From Plasmodiophora brassicae (Eukaryota > Endomyxa: Phytomyxea > Phytomyxea > Plasmodiophorida): DNA of 64,000 nt. Location: NCBI GenBank assembly GCA_036867785.1, contig CP145411.1, positions 248,001 through 312,000 of the forward strand, given 5' to 3'. Of the stretch, positions 1 through 10,833 are shown piece after piece. Made by a program: the position numbers and the translations under genes. Below the pieces are notes generated by a model, which was not told the DNA's origin, searched no databases, and saw nothing but the letters and a program-made list of their open reading frames with translations. Numbering within the stretch: position 1 is the first letter of the stretch; each line of letters starts with the position of its first letter.

Positions 1-1561
1 GACGTCCCGGGTGCGAGGGCGCTTCGGCGGACGCTGTGACGACGTCCCCGAGGAACGTTGCGAGGAACGCGCCGATGAGCGCAGCGCGTGACTGGACCTC
101 GAGCGCGGCGGCGACCCGAACTCGTCCGGATAGGGGAACGGCGGCGACAGGTCGGCCTTGTGGCCGTCGAGCAGGCGGTCGTACTCGACAGCGTACTGAC
201 GGACGGCGTCGGCAAAAGTGAACAGCGGGCGCAGGTACTCCAGCTTGACGGTGCCGTCTTCGGCAAAGACGCGGGCACTGGGCCCTCGGACCGAACGGCC
301 GTCGTAGCGGGCGCGGTCGTTCCGGTCGAGCTGGTCGACGTCGTCCGGATTGCACAGATCACCGGGCGGGATGGCGAGCGGAACCGGATCCTGCTCCACG
401 TCGTTGCCGAACAGATCAAACGACGGCAACGGGTGCAGGACGAGCGAGGCGCGCGACCGACTTGTCACGGTCGCCCTCGTCGGCGAGGTCTGGGACCAGA
501 ACATACGGCTGAGCTCGGCCACCGCCACACAGCAGACCGAAGACGCGTAGCCGGGCGCGATCGTCGCGAGGCGCTTGGCGCAGGACGCCCAGCTGAGCGA
601 TAAGGGAGGCGGCCATGGCGACAGCCATCTTCCGGAAGTCCTTGTGGTCGCAGTCTTCCATCACGTCGTGCGCGGCGATCTCGGCCAGCAATATGGGGAG
701 ACGACGGGCGCGCCGCATCGGATCATCGTTGCCGGTCACCGGCGTCGTCGACAGCGTCACCGCGTAGTCGACGAACTGGTCAGGAAACCCGTCCAGCACC
801 TGGGCAAGCGCAAACTCGACATGCGAGAAGATGCTGGGCGATTGCGATTCGGGGACGCGTAACGCCGCGTCCAGCACGCGATCCCACACCCGGCCGTGGA
901 ATTGGAGCTCGGGGCGGCAGAGCGGGCTCGGGACGAAAGTCCTGAGCGGGCTCGGGACGAAAGTCCTGAGCGGCAGCGCGGCCAGCAGGTACGCGATCGT
1001 GACGCTCAGCTGGTCGCTGTTGTGGTTCGGGCGCAGGATGTGGCTGGCAGCGAATGAGAAATCACGGTCGGGCATGGCGGCCTCGTGCAGGTCGTCGGGC
1101 ATTGGTAGTTGGAGCGGGGAGAACCGCCCCTGCGAATCAAACAGGCCGGCGAGCGCAAACGCCGCCACGTGGACGACCCCGTACCCGGCTAAGGAGTGGG
1201 CTCGCGCCACCGACACGATCTGGTAGGACGCGCCTCGACGGCGCGGATTCGCAGTCAGATAGCGCGACGCCACATCTGTCGCGAGCTCGGCAAGGCTGCC
1301 GCACGTGAACGGGACCGCAGGCTTAGGTGCGGGCGGATGCAGGCACGACCAGAAGTTGTTGATGAACACGGTCCGGTCCTCGCTGGGCGCCTCGTCATCC
1401 CAGACGAAGAATTGGTGAAGGTTTGAGCGTTTCTGGTACCGGAGGACCCTGCCGTCAAAGCTGCCAATGAGACGAGCCCGCCCCTGGCTGAGGTCGCGTA
1501 CGACGACGGCGACCTCCTGGGCTGTCGTCGTGTCGGTGATGCGCCTGTTGCCGTCCATGTC
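1..1561 (-). CDS. Hypothetical protein, 3' end beyond window
   Basis: I do not recognise this family. The chosen ATG at 1561 opens MDGNRRITDTTT; upstream codons in frame are low-complexity and lack a better start. The protein is alpha-helical in look, with Leu/Ala-rich segments such as MAVAMAASLIAQL. The frame is clean from 1561 to about 600. Left of there the good coding frame is shifted by one base: from about 610 down to base 1 an uninterrupted minus-strand frame reads CVAVAELSRMFWSQ, then FDLFGNDVEQDP, and near the edge a Ser/Arg tail with PPKRPRTRD that looks like a nuclear localisation signal. The shift is either an unplaced intron or a one-base indel around 540-620. It carries an in-frame 24-bp tandem duplication (PLRTFVPS twice) at 921-968. 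The gene continues past the left edge. Confidence 0.55.
921..968. repeat. 24-bp perfect tandem duplication inside a coding region
   Basis: Two adjacent identical 24-base units beginning AGCGGGCTCGGGACG occupy 921-944 and 945-968. Because the unit is a multiple of three the host reading frame is kept and eight residues are doubled. It looks like a recent slippage or unequal-exchange event. Confidence 0.9.
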
Positions 1562-1916
1562 GGTCGAAGTGCGGGCGGCGGGCGGGCGGCGAGCGGCGGC
1601 GGTATGCGAGTGCGGGCGGCATCCCCGAGAGCCCCCTCCCCTCCCCGAGTCCGCGTCACGCAACATCCCCGCAGCCCTCATCATGGGACAGTCTGGCACG
1701 GATCAGTCAGCACGCGCTGTTCAAGACCCGTCTACCTAAGCACGGGCGGGCCCCAGGTTGCGTCTGACCTGCACGCCAGTGCAGGTGCACCGGGACTGCC
1801 CAACCCGGAAGGTGGCCCTGCGTGTACCAACGATTACCGTCGAGTTGCACGTCGTTGCACCGTGTGGACATCTGGTGCGTGCGCTGACCCCCAATCATAC
1901 GAAGTAAGAATTCAGT

Positions 1917-2480
1917 GTGCTGTTCGAGGATGTGTTCACTTCAGACATGGCGTCGATTATGGAGCTGTACTTCATGCCCAGGTCGGCGCTGTTTGAAGTG
2001 TGGGGTCTACACCCACGAGCGCGCCGCGGCCGACGAAGCGTTCGAGCGCACCGGCTGCCGGGTCATGCAGATCGACCGGAAGCCGGACGACGCGGACCTG
2101 GTCGAGTGGGCTGTCGAGAACCCGCGTTCCCGGCAGCAACGCGAGGCCGAGGCGAAGGCGCCGAGGAGACGGCGCAGTTCAAGGCCCGCCTTCAGAAGAT
2201 GTCGACGAGGTCGGGGCTGCGTCCGTCGCTGCGGCGCACGTTCCAGTCCATCCTGGAGACGCGTGCATCGGCGGTCGAATACGTGGCGTTCGCCGCGCCC
2301 CGCGATGGCTCCAGCCGTCGCCGTCGTCGCCGGCGCCGTTCATCGTCGAGACGCCCGCAGCCGGATCGTCCACGCCAGGATCGCCGCCCTCCAAGACCGC
2401 GCCCGGCGCGACCGCTTGCCTTCTTGATCACCGCCGACTGCCGATCATCATGGTCGCAGGCCGAGCCTGGCGTGGATGAC
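1917..2480 (+). pseudogene. Frame-broken coding remnant, family unknown
   Basis: Plus-strand protein-like sequence hops between frames. Around 1917-2020 the good frame reads FTSDMASIMELYFMPRSALF; around 2010-2160 a second frame reads VYTHERAAADEAFERTGCRV and EWAVENPRSRQQREAE; from about 2165 the first frame resumes with AQFKARLQKMSTRSGLRPSL up to about 2310, followed by Arg-rich low complexity. The switches occur without good splice signals, so a decayed gene or an indel-prone stretch is more likely than a normal intron-containing gene. No family was recognised. From about 2480 to 3000 nothing convincing is seen. Confidence 0.3.
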
Positions 2481-3040
2481 CGCGCCTCTGCCGCTGGCGT
2501 CGTCTCCTGCATGACGACGTTGCCAACGATCCCGGAGGCGCCGCTGCCTGATCTCCCTGAGCAAGACCCACCGCGTCGCATCCCGGTGCCGCCGTCGCAG
2601 ACGTCGTCAAGCTGCGTATCTGCCGACGCCCAACCCGGAGGCGCGCGTCGCCCGTCGCCACCCACTCAGGCCGCCGACGTCCAGTCGATCGCGTCCCGTC
2701 GTTCACGTCGGCGCCGCAACCCTCTCGAGGATCTCGGCCCCGTCCTCTCTCATTATACCAGCGCTGGCCGCCCCGGAACGCGCTCGCGCTCTGCCCTCGG
2801 CCAGCGGCAAAGTCGTGGCGGACAGCTCTCTGTTTGCTGACGGACACCGCGGCGGAGCTGGACCGTTCGCAACGGTAACCCCGGACGGCCGGATCGGACA
2901 TGCCCAGTCGCGGAACGTCAATCTGCGCGAAGCACAACAGCCCGTACAAATCCACCTGCCGTCAAGAAGATTCTCCGCTGTACCTGCGTTGTGTTGCACC
3001 TACCTAGCAGTGCCGAATCGTGTTTGCGTTGTCAGCAGCC

Positions 3041-3436
3041 ATGGTGAAGCTGTCGCTAATCGTGTTGGCGGGCCTCGTAGCCAGCGCATCGGCGATGGCC
3101 TGGTGGGATCCGGAGCCCATGCCACCGTTCGACGAGTACCATCACTCGGGCGGGTGCGAATGCACGGCCCTGCACGCTGCTGTCAAGAGTCAGAATGGGC
3201 CCGGCGTTGACCTGCTGTTGAAGGAGGGTGGGCAGCCCGTTGACAGCAGAGATTGTAACAGCCGGACTCCCCTGCACTGGGCCGCGATTCGCGGGTCGCT
3301 CAAGATGGTTCAAACCCTGGTACAGCACAACGCCACCATCGATGCGCTGTGCGAACTCGGCCACACCCCCGCATGGCACGCGTTCTATCGCGGGCACCGT
3401 CACGTCGCCACCTACCTGCACAGCCTTCGTGGTTAA
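3041..3436 (+). CDS. Small secreted ankyrin-repeat protein
   Basis: Single-exon, 131 residues. The ATG at 3041 opens a textbook signal peptide (MVKLSLIVLAGLVASASA), with likely cleavage after residue 18-20. The mature part carries three ankyrin-like units: CTALHAAVKSQNGPGVDLLL, then NSRTPLHWAAIRGSLKMVQT, then a weaker GHTPAWHAFYRGHRHVATYL. Ankyrin repeats bind protein partners; a secreted form this short is unusual outside parasites, where such proteins are effector candidates. A GTG upstream at 3020 is in frame but would bury the signal peptide, so it was rejected. No enzymatic domain is seen. The effector role is inference. Confidence 0.8.
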   Translation: MVKLSLIVLAGLVASASAMAWWDPEPMPPFDEYHHSGGCECTALHAAVKSQNGPGVDLLLKEGGQPVDSRDCNSRTPLHWAAIRGSLKMVQTLVQHNATIDALCELGHTPAWHAFYRGHRHVATYLHSLRG

Positions 3437-3570
3437 CCCGTCCACGCGTCTGCCCATCACTGTCATTGCACCATCCGGTTACCTAATACAGCATCGCCCC
3501 AGTCGATGGTATGTGCGGTTTTTACTGATGTCCCGCTGATGAAGGTCGCGCCGCTCGGCCATCTGTAACA

Positions 3571-4262
3571 ATGGCGTCGATCACGATGTTCTATGACGTC
3601 ATCAGCCCGTACTCGCTGCTGGCCTTCGAGATTCTCCAGCGCAGCGGATGGAGCAAGACGGTCGCAATCGAATACGTCCCCGTGCACCTGGGCGGCATCA
3701 TGCAGGTCCTTAAACATGCCGCGTCGTCTGCCCCGTGCCTGAACGCTTCGTCCTACAGGCCACCGGGAATCGCCCGCCGATAACGGTGGCGGCCAAAGAG
3801 CCTTGGATGCAGAAGGACCTGGCGCGATCGTGTCGCGAGGCCGGCCTCCCTCCGTTCCGGATGCCGGAAGGGTTCCCGATGGTCAGCACGCTCCTTGCTC
3901 AGCGTGTCCTGGCCGCCATCCCCGACAACAACGATCGCGCGCGTGCCACGTCGGCCCTGTTCCGCGCGTCGCTGCAGGAAGGTCGCCGTCTCGACGAGGC
4001 CGCCGTTCGGCAAGCTCTGGCGTCGGCAGGGTTCCCGTCCGACGTCACCGATAAGCTGGTCGCCGCCGCAGCCTCCCCCGGCGTCAAGGCCAAGCTGCAG
4101 AAGCAGACCGAGCAGGCGCTGGCGCTCGGTGCGTTCGGCGCCCCGACCATAATCGTCAAACGTCCGGGCGCCCCCGACGAGTTCTTCTTCGGCAGCGATC
4201 GGTTCCATCAGATCGCGCCGCTCGTCGGCCAGGCATGGCCCATTCGCAAGTCGAAGCTGTGA
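3571..4262 (+). CDS. Glutathione S-transferase kappa-like (DsbA-fold)
   Basis: Two exons with a 53-bp GT-AG intron at 3706-3758; the spliced protein has 230 residues, matching GSTK1. The N-terminus FYDVISPYSLLAFEIL carries the family Ser of the active-site SPYS turn. Across the splice the protein reads GGIMQ then ATGNRPP, the conserved kappa-class glutathione-site segment, followed by KEPWMQKDL. The cis-proline region appears as GAFGAPTIIV. The family conjugates glutathione or isomerises hydroxychromene carboxylates, usually in mitochondria or peroxisomes; the C-terminal SKL (KSKL then stop) is a perfect peroxisome import signal type 1, so peroxisomal location is likely. Its stop lies only 12 bp from the stop of the opposite-strand GH17 gene. 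Confidence 0.9.
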
Positions 4263-4274
4263 TCGACACACGTT

Positions 4275-5300
4275 TTAATTACAGTCGTTGAACGGGGGCA
4301 GGGCCAGCCCCGACTTGTTATGTCGGTCTGAGTCGAAGACGCCCCAGTGCCGTTCGATCTCGTCGACGCCCGTCTTCCAGGCGGCGTCGAACGCCTCGAA
4401 CCAGTAGAAGTGGATGTTGGCCCTGGTGGCCTGGCAGATGAACTCCTTCATGTACGTGTTGTAGGCGGCGATCGACGTCCGCGGAGCATCGCCGCTCGAG
4501 GGCCACCCCGTCTCCCCGATGATGATCGGCTTGTCCAGCGCCCTGTCCTGCAGCTCGTGCAGCTGGCTGAACGTGACGCCGGCCGCCTGGCTCGCGTCCA
4601 GGCCTTGCACGAAGTACGGGTGCAGGTTGGCAACCACGTAGTCGACCTCGTGCACCAGGCGCGGGTTATGCGTGAACGTCTTCAGGACGTCAACCGTGAC
4701 GACCGCGATTCGCGTCAGGTACTGCTTGCCGAGTTCGTTGCGAACCTGGCGGATGAGGTTGATGAGCGTGTCGACGGCCAGCGTGTGCCTGAGGACGACC
4801 TCGTTGCCGACCGAGATCGTGTCGATCTGCCGCGTGCTGTGCTTCTTGATGATGCGGAACATCTCGCGAATGGCGCCCTGGTTGCCGTCGTTGCTGGACG
4901 TCAGCTGGATGCCGACCATGAGGCGGAAGTGGCTGAACTCGTCGTGGTGCTTCTCGAGGGCGCCCAGGATCGCCTCCAGGTGGCAACCCGACCCGTACGT
5001 TCGCAAGCGCGTCGTCATGGGTGCTAACAGGCGCAGATCTTCGACGACCTGGTCGACGGTGGGGCACCACTGATTGGCCCTGGCAGGGTTGTACGAGATG
5101 CCCCAGAACGAGTTGACGGAATCCTCCGGGATCTCGATCGGGTTCGCCTGCGCGATGATGAACACGACGACGCCCATGATCAGGGCGACCAGCGCCAGCG
5201 CCAGGACGTACACGACGGCCGTCCCAACCCGGATCAAACGCTGGCCGCACTGATCCCGCCTAGCTGAGGTCGGCGACAGAAGGGGAGTCGACAGTTCCAT
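4275..5300 (-). CDS. Membrane-anchored GH17 beta-1,3-glucanase
   Basis: Single exon, 341 residues from the ATG at 5300. A short Arg-containing cytoplasmic tail is followed by one hydrophobic segment at about residues 25-50 (AVVYVLALALVALIMGVVVF), a type II signal anchor. The rest is a glycoside hydrolase family 17 barrel: FWGISYNP near the start of the domain, the acid/base Glu at about 167 in ISVGNEVV, and the nucleophile Glu at about 263 in IIIGETGWPSSG. Family members hydrolyse or rearrange beta-1,3-glucan (laminarin, callose, wall glucan). Surface display with the catalytic domain outside is inferred from the anchor. Substrate could be its own wall or host callose; the sequence cannot tell. 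Confidence 0.9.
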   Translation of the reverse strand: MELSTPLLSPTSARRDQCGQRLIRVGTAVVYVLALALVALIMGVVVFIIAQANPIEIPEDSVNSFWGISYNPARANQWCPTVDQVVEDLRLLAPMTTRLRTYGSGCHLEAILGALEKHHDEFSHFRLMVGIQLTSSNDGNQGAIREMFRIIKKHSTRQIDTISVGNEVVLRHTLAVDTLINLIRQVRNELGKQYLTRIAVVTVDVLKTFTHNPRLVHEVDYVVANLHPYFVQGLDASQAAGVTFSQLHELQDRALDKPIIIGETGWPSSGDAPRTSIAAYNTYMKEFICQATRANIHFYWFEAFDAAWKTGVDEIERHWGVFDSDRHNKSGLALPPFNDCN

Positions 5301-5500
5301 CGCGGGATGGCACCGGCAGAAACGATGACTGAAACCAGTGGGGGCGCGGTCACTGGCCAACCCACAGTAGTAACGCAGGCGGAGGGGCCTGTGACAGTCA
5401 GAAAGACGACGATACGTAAGGGTTGCACCATGAACGGTCACTGGATCGCAGGCAGAATGTATTGGTACGGAGACGGGTCGGCTGGGGACATGTGCTCGGT

Positions 5501-8500
5501 TCAGACATTGGCGAACAGGCCTTGGGCGTTGTTCCCGACACCGGCGATCTGGCACGTGACGCAGACCGATCCGGCCTTCTGGCTGGGACTGTATTCCGAC
5601 TGGCAGAACGGGCAGCGGATGACGTTGTCACCCGAGAGGGCCCTCAGACCAGCGGTATCGATCTTCACAGGCAGCGACGGGTCGAAGGACAGCGGCGACG
5701 CGTCGGTGTCGTTCTGGTCACAGTGCCGGGCCACCTGCTTCAACTTGTCGACAGCGGCCTCGAGACTTCGAGGCAGCCGATGAGACCGCGATAGGTCTAA
5801 GAACGATCGAGCGCAGTGGCCTGGAACGAAAGTCAGTTAACGGCGGACCTCGTCAGCGGGTACGATCGTACCTGCGAGGTGAAAGTTTCGGAGCTTCATG
5901 GCTTGCCCAACAGCAGAGTACAACGCAAGGAACGTGTGCACGGGTTGAAGCCGGCAGCATGTCAGCAGCGCGGCGAGCTCGCATTTCCTGTTGTCGTCGG
6001 CGGCGGGGTCGTTCTTGGCAATGCCCAGTCTCGCTGCGGTAATGTACTCCTTGCATACGAGAGCGGCATCCTGAGCCTCCTTCGCCTGCGCACGAGTCCT
6101 GGCCTCCAGCAGAGGGATGACGGCAAGAGCCGATCGGAATGCACGAGCAGCATCCTCCAGTGACGATGTGTCCATAAAGAGGCGATAGCCCTCGGTCATT
6201 CTTCGCTGGCACGCCGCCATATTCAACGCATGAACCGGGTGGGAGTCCCCAAGGCCGAGTGACCACGAAGACGTTCCCGGGAGACCAGGAACACTGATTC
6301 GGCACGATTCGCTGATCGTTGTCGCGTGCTCCTAAATGACTATCGGTAAAGGATGCGAAGTACACCGGCAACTCAACAAACCTGCAATGGCCGGTAGTCC
6401 ACAACCCCGATCATTCGTTCGAGTGCCTTGCGAGCAAGCTGTACTTCGCCAGCGGCAATAAAATCACACGGAAGCGCTGCCGAATCCAGCCATCGGCGCG
6501 CAAACCCATGCCCAACTGTTGGCATGACAAAGTAGTCAACATGCTGAGCAGACGACGTCGAGATTGGCACTTCAGGCAACGAATCGAGTTGAAGATCGTC
6601 TCCCCAACCGCCGGGCTCCATTGCTGGGACATCAAGCATCAGATCATCCTCTCCAACCTCTCCCTCAGCGCCACCCCATCCGCTGACATCAACATCAACA
6701 GGGCCCGCAGCTGTAGGGGAATCAGCCTCCTCTGGGTGCTCCACGATCTCGTATTGCCCTAGCACCCAAAAGTATCACCTCATAGGAACCTGCAGATCAG
6801 CAAACAAGGTCTACCGTCAGCCCCAGCCTGGCCGTCGAAGTATCCTCGGGCGACGTGTACTCGTGGCCAGTTGCTCCCAAGTGCAATTGGCATCGGAGGG
6901 AGAAGAAGCGAGGCCCCGGGTACGTCAGCAATTTCAGCGCCTTCAAGTTTCGCATGAAGTTCATCGGCACGATCGGAGAGAGAATGCGATTTCGCGACAA
7001 TGTAAGCCAATGCACTGTTGCCAGTCTGCTCTAACACGCCGACGCGCTCTTCGACATTTCCAAGCATCAGAGAGTGGTGGAAACGGGACTGTGCATCTTC
7101 CCGCATCTGGGCGATGTGCAGCATCTTTGAAAGCTTGGCAGTGTCACCCGTGACCAAGTACAGCAACGACAGTTTGTCGTACTGACGTGATTTCTGGTAG
7201 GCTAATTCGACAACCTGCAAATTGCCTTGCCTTAGAGCAGCCTGCAAACACTTGTCAGCGATATGCGATATTGGTGGGACGACACCTGCTTGCCTGAGCC
7301 AGTTGCGCCCAACAATCGGTCGTCTGTAACGTTTGCGCACACTCCAAAGCAATGTCAATGTTTCCACATTGAACGGCGAGGGCGAACTTCGTGCGCTCGT
7401 CTTTAACAAAGAAAAGCGCCACTTCCGGAAAGCCCTTGTCTTGAAGATAGCCGATTATCGATTGACCAACCAGTTTGTTGGACTGGATGATACGACGAAC
7501 GTCATCATACCGCCGCGCCAGGAGGGCAGATTTGAAAACTGCTTCAGTGTTGTCCACAGTAAAGCTGCACGCCTGGCCATCACGATCCAAGCAGTCCACT
7601 GTGGAGCCACCGGGCCCACGAACGCCGGTAATGTACACGGGCACATCAAGAGTCCGAATGATACCGGAGTCACCAGTAGAGAGGCAGTACTTGATGTGGT
7701 TCGACGTCGTGTAAATGAATACACCATCGGTGTCCCAAGCACCACCCTGTGACCAGCTATTAGCACCAGTCGTTCAAGGTTGTACAGCAGCCGACTACGA
7801 ACCTTGATGCGAGCGTTCTCTGTGAGCGTGGCGATATCAGCTAGGTCGGCGCCGCCGCAAATGTAGATAACAAACTTGGACACGATGGCGCAGTATTTTC
7901 TGTCTCTGCTCCACACAATCGTCTTCACAGGGCATCGCGCTTGAACGGACACTTCTCCTAGGACCTTGCGAGCCTCGATATCAAACAGCAGCACTTTGTC
8001 ACTGCATACCAAGAGAACACGTCCCACGCCGGCAGGGAATAGGTTGACGACGTTCGAAATGGGTAGGTCGACTGTTCGCTTCGGCTCGTTGGCAAAGTTC
8101 TTCAGAACGAGACGCGACCCTTGCGAAAGCACGGCGAAACGATTGCGAGATACAAAGCAGGCCGCATTCCCAAGGCCACGTTGAGGCTGAATGTCTTGTC
8201 CAAGTGCGTCCTGCGCAATTGTGTAGAGTTCGTACGTGCCGCCATCGGCGTCGGACAGAAGCAGGATGTTAATTTCAGCGTTGTTCATGGAATTGTAACG
8301 CAGGAAGCGAGTAGCGTCTTTCGCTGATAGTGATCTGGGACCATATTAGACTAGGTTACGAATACAACGAGACAGCACCTACGATGCCGACGTCTGGCGG
8401 CGCGTACCGCATACGACGGATTCCGAGCCCGATTGGAAATCGTGGAGGCGGACCTGGCGGTTGAAGTAGTAATAGCACAGGGAACGATGGGTATCGAATG

Positions 8501-9552
8501 GAGGCCGTTCGCGTTGCAGTTTGAACATGAACATACCCGAATCATGACCAGCAGCAAGAATGTTCAGTGTTGGATGCGCGGCAAGAATCCAGTAGCGATC
8601 AGTCTCTCGTCGCAGCGACTGCGGAGGCGACTGACGCGACATGTCCCAGACACGGATGGATTTGTCTTCCGAGTTCGATATGATGACCTCCTGGCGCGGG
8701 TGGAAAATAACGCAGGACACGTTGTTGATGTGGCCTCGCATCGTGTCAACTTCCCACGCCTTGACGTCGGACATTCGCCAGAGTTTCACTTCTCGGTCGT
8801 CCGCACCAGACACGATAAGGGGCAATTTCGGATGGAACGATGCCCAGTTCACTCCGCGTTGATGGCCTTCCAGGACATATTTCACGACAAAATCATTGGT
8901 AGAGAACAGGTCTTGGTTTGTCCCGGACCCGGCACGACGGTCCTGGAATTCACGAGACGGCGCGCTTCCCGTGGCAGAGAATACGGTCTTCTTCCGCAAG
9001 CCAGCAATGTCCCAAACACGCACGGTCTGCAAGCGAGGATTTGAATCAGCTCGAACGCAACACACGGCGACTATACCAAACCTGATCAAGGGACGCGGAC
9101 AGGATAAGGTCCTCGGACGGATGGAATTGGGCGCACATGACGTAGTGATTGTGCCCCGTGAGGACAGAGACACAGGACCGCGATTGCCAGTTCCATATCC
9201 GGATTGTCTGGTCGTCAGACGCGGACAGTATCCAGGGATATTCGTGATGGAACTTAACCGTACGAATATAATCGAGGTGCCCCGTCAGATGGAACAAGCA
9301 TCGCCGCATTTGGTAATTCCAGACGCGGATCTTCGAATCGTCGCCACCAGACACGAACAGCGGCTGCGTTAGATGGAAATCGACGCCGCGAACTGGCCCG
9401 TCGTGCTCCTCGAACTTATCAATCATCGTCTCCATTCGATAGTCCCACAGCTGAATCGCGCCGGAGTGCAGCGAACACAAGATCCATGGTCGCTTCGGGT
9501 GGAACGCTAGCCCCTTTACCCGGCTGCTCTTTGTCTCGAACTTGGTCAGCAT
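5501..9552 (-). CDS. COPA: Coatomer subunit alpha (alpha-COP)
   Basis: Eight exons give 1,227 residues, essentially the length of other alpha-COPs. Introns: 9027-9081, 8335-8382, 7747-7802, 7242-7293, 6759-6814, 6332-6381 and 5821-5871. The protein starts [19 protein letters not shown], followed by WD40 repeats (for example [14 protein letters not shown]) over about residues 1-320, a second propeller, then the alpha-solenoid ([20 protein letters not shown]) and the C-terminal domain ending with a zinc-binding-like CPFC...CVTC segment. Alpha-COP is a B-subcomplex scaffold of COPI and binds KKXX cargo for Golgi-to-ER transport. The intron at 7242-7293 appears to be GC-AG: only that choice restores [10 protein letters not shown] in frame at normal intron length. 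Confidence 0.96.
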
Positions 9553-9801
9553 CAGCTCGACCGACCGCCGGCTACGCCGCCGACGTTGCGCCTCCTCCCA
9601 AACCCGTCTTGGAAAAAGACTGATTTATGCGACGGACATTGATCTAATTTTGCCACGTCACTCACGCAAACACCGCATGCCGGGATAGGCGGATAGCTCG
9701 CTTTATGTAGCCATCCAGTAGTGTAGTGTCAGGCAAGCACTATTATAACGCTAGAGTAGTAGAGCAGAAGCTGGGACGATCCCGCCAGCCAAACGTGATG
9801 G

Positions 9802-10560
9802 TCACTTGGAGAAGATTTTCGCGAAACGTTCAAGGTTGGCACCCTGGCTAACGCTGGACTGGTTGACGATCACAGTAGGGAGGTCGCCTTTCGGGTCGAC
9901 ATGGAATATGTTTCGGACTTGGCACGTGGATCGGGATTCGTCGACAGGCCACCACATCGTCTGCGTTCCGTTGACGTGCCCGCGGACGAACTTGCTCACC
10001 TCGCGAACATCTGGGTGTTCGAATGACGTTGCCGTGCTGGTGTAGTATTCGCGAGCGCCGCGAACGTCTGTTCGGCACTGTTCCAGCAAGTCATGTCAAC
10101 GTAAACCCCACGAGTACATTCGACGTGCGCTTACACGCTGTGCAACAACGAAGTCGCGGTTCGTGCAGGGCCAAGGAAGCGCGTATTCCGACCTGAACAG
10201 GCGCAGGCCGCTGGTTGCTGCAGGTGGCGGATACAGGTATACGGCTTGGATCAACATTTCGTCGATGGCCTTGAGGTAGGCGAAGAAATCCGATGTGATG
10301 TACTGCATGATCTGTTCCGGTGACGCAGTGATCGTCGTCTCCGACATCATCACCGAGAGCGACGGCGATCCCGTCGGTGGCGCATTCAGGTACTTGTATA
10401 TGTTGACGTCACCGATCCGCTTGACGTGGCGCCATGACTTGGAATCCGTGTCGAGCGTCTCCGCCAGGGTAACCAGTCGGCGTTCGGTCTCGGCCAGTGC
10501 ATCGTGCAGCGCCCGGCGACGCTCCTCATCGATGACGATGAACCCATTGCCGTTGCTCAT
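9802..10560 (-). CDS. START-domain lipid-binding protein
   Basis: Two exons, intron 10078-10134 (57 bp), 233 residues. The ATG at 10560 gives MSNGNGFIVIDEERRRAL. The body shows START-domain landmarks: WRHVKRIGDVNIYKY, ALPWPCTNRDFVVAQ, and across the splice ATSFEHPDV followed by VRGHVNGTQTMWWPV. START folds hold a single lipid or sterol in a deep pocket and move it between membranes. No membrane segment, signal peptide or extra domain is visible, so it is probably a soluble cytosolic carrier resembling the PCTP/STARD class. The ligand cannot be predicted from what I see. Confidence 0.85.
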
Positions 10561-10833
10561 TGTCGACCACAATACGGCAGGTGCACCACTGGTTCTGTGG
10601 CGGCAGCTTCGAACTGGGACGCCGCCCCGGGGCGGATTTGCGCCACGGCGTCGTCGACGTGCCCTGGGCGCCCTCAAGTGGCACCCTCGCCGTGCCCGCC
10701 CCGCTGCAACTCCGCGTCAGCCATAGGCCTAAATTTGGGTGGCGACTGGCGTGGCACTTTATCCGCTGGCCCACAACACGTTGCTTGCCAGGGTCTGGTG
10801 TGATCCGATTCTGTATTGGTTTCGTGAGGTCTG

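Noticed and set aside
4347-5027. 226-codon plus-strand frame opposite the GH17 gene
   Set aside because: Antisense of a strongly conserved enzyme; protein composition is Val/Asp/Arg-biased as expected for a shadow frame.
9553-9801. Possible small gene between alpha-COP and the START protein
   Set aside because: No frame with protein-like character; treated as a promoter gap.
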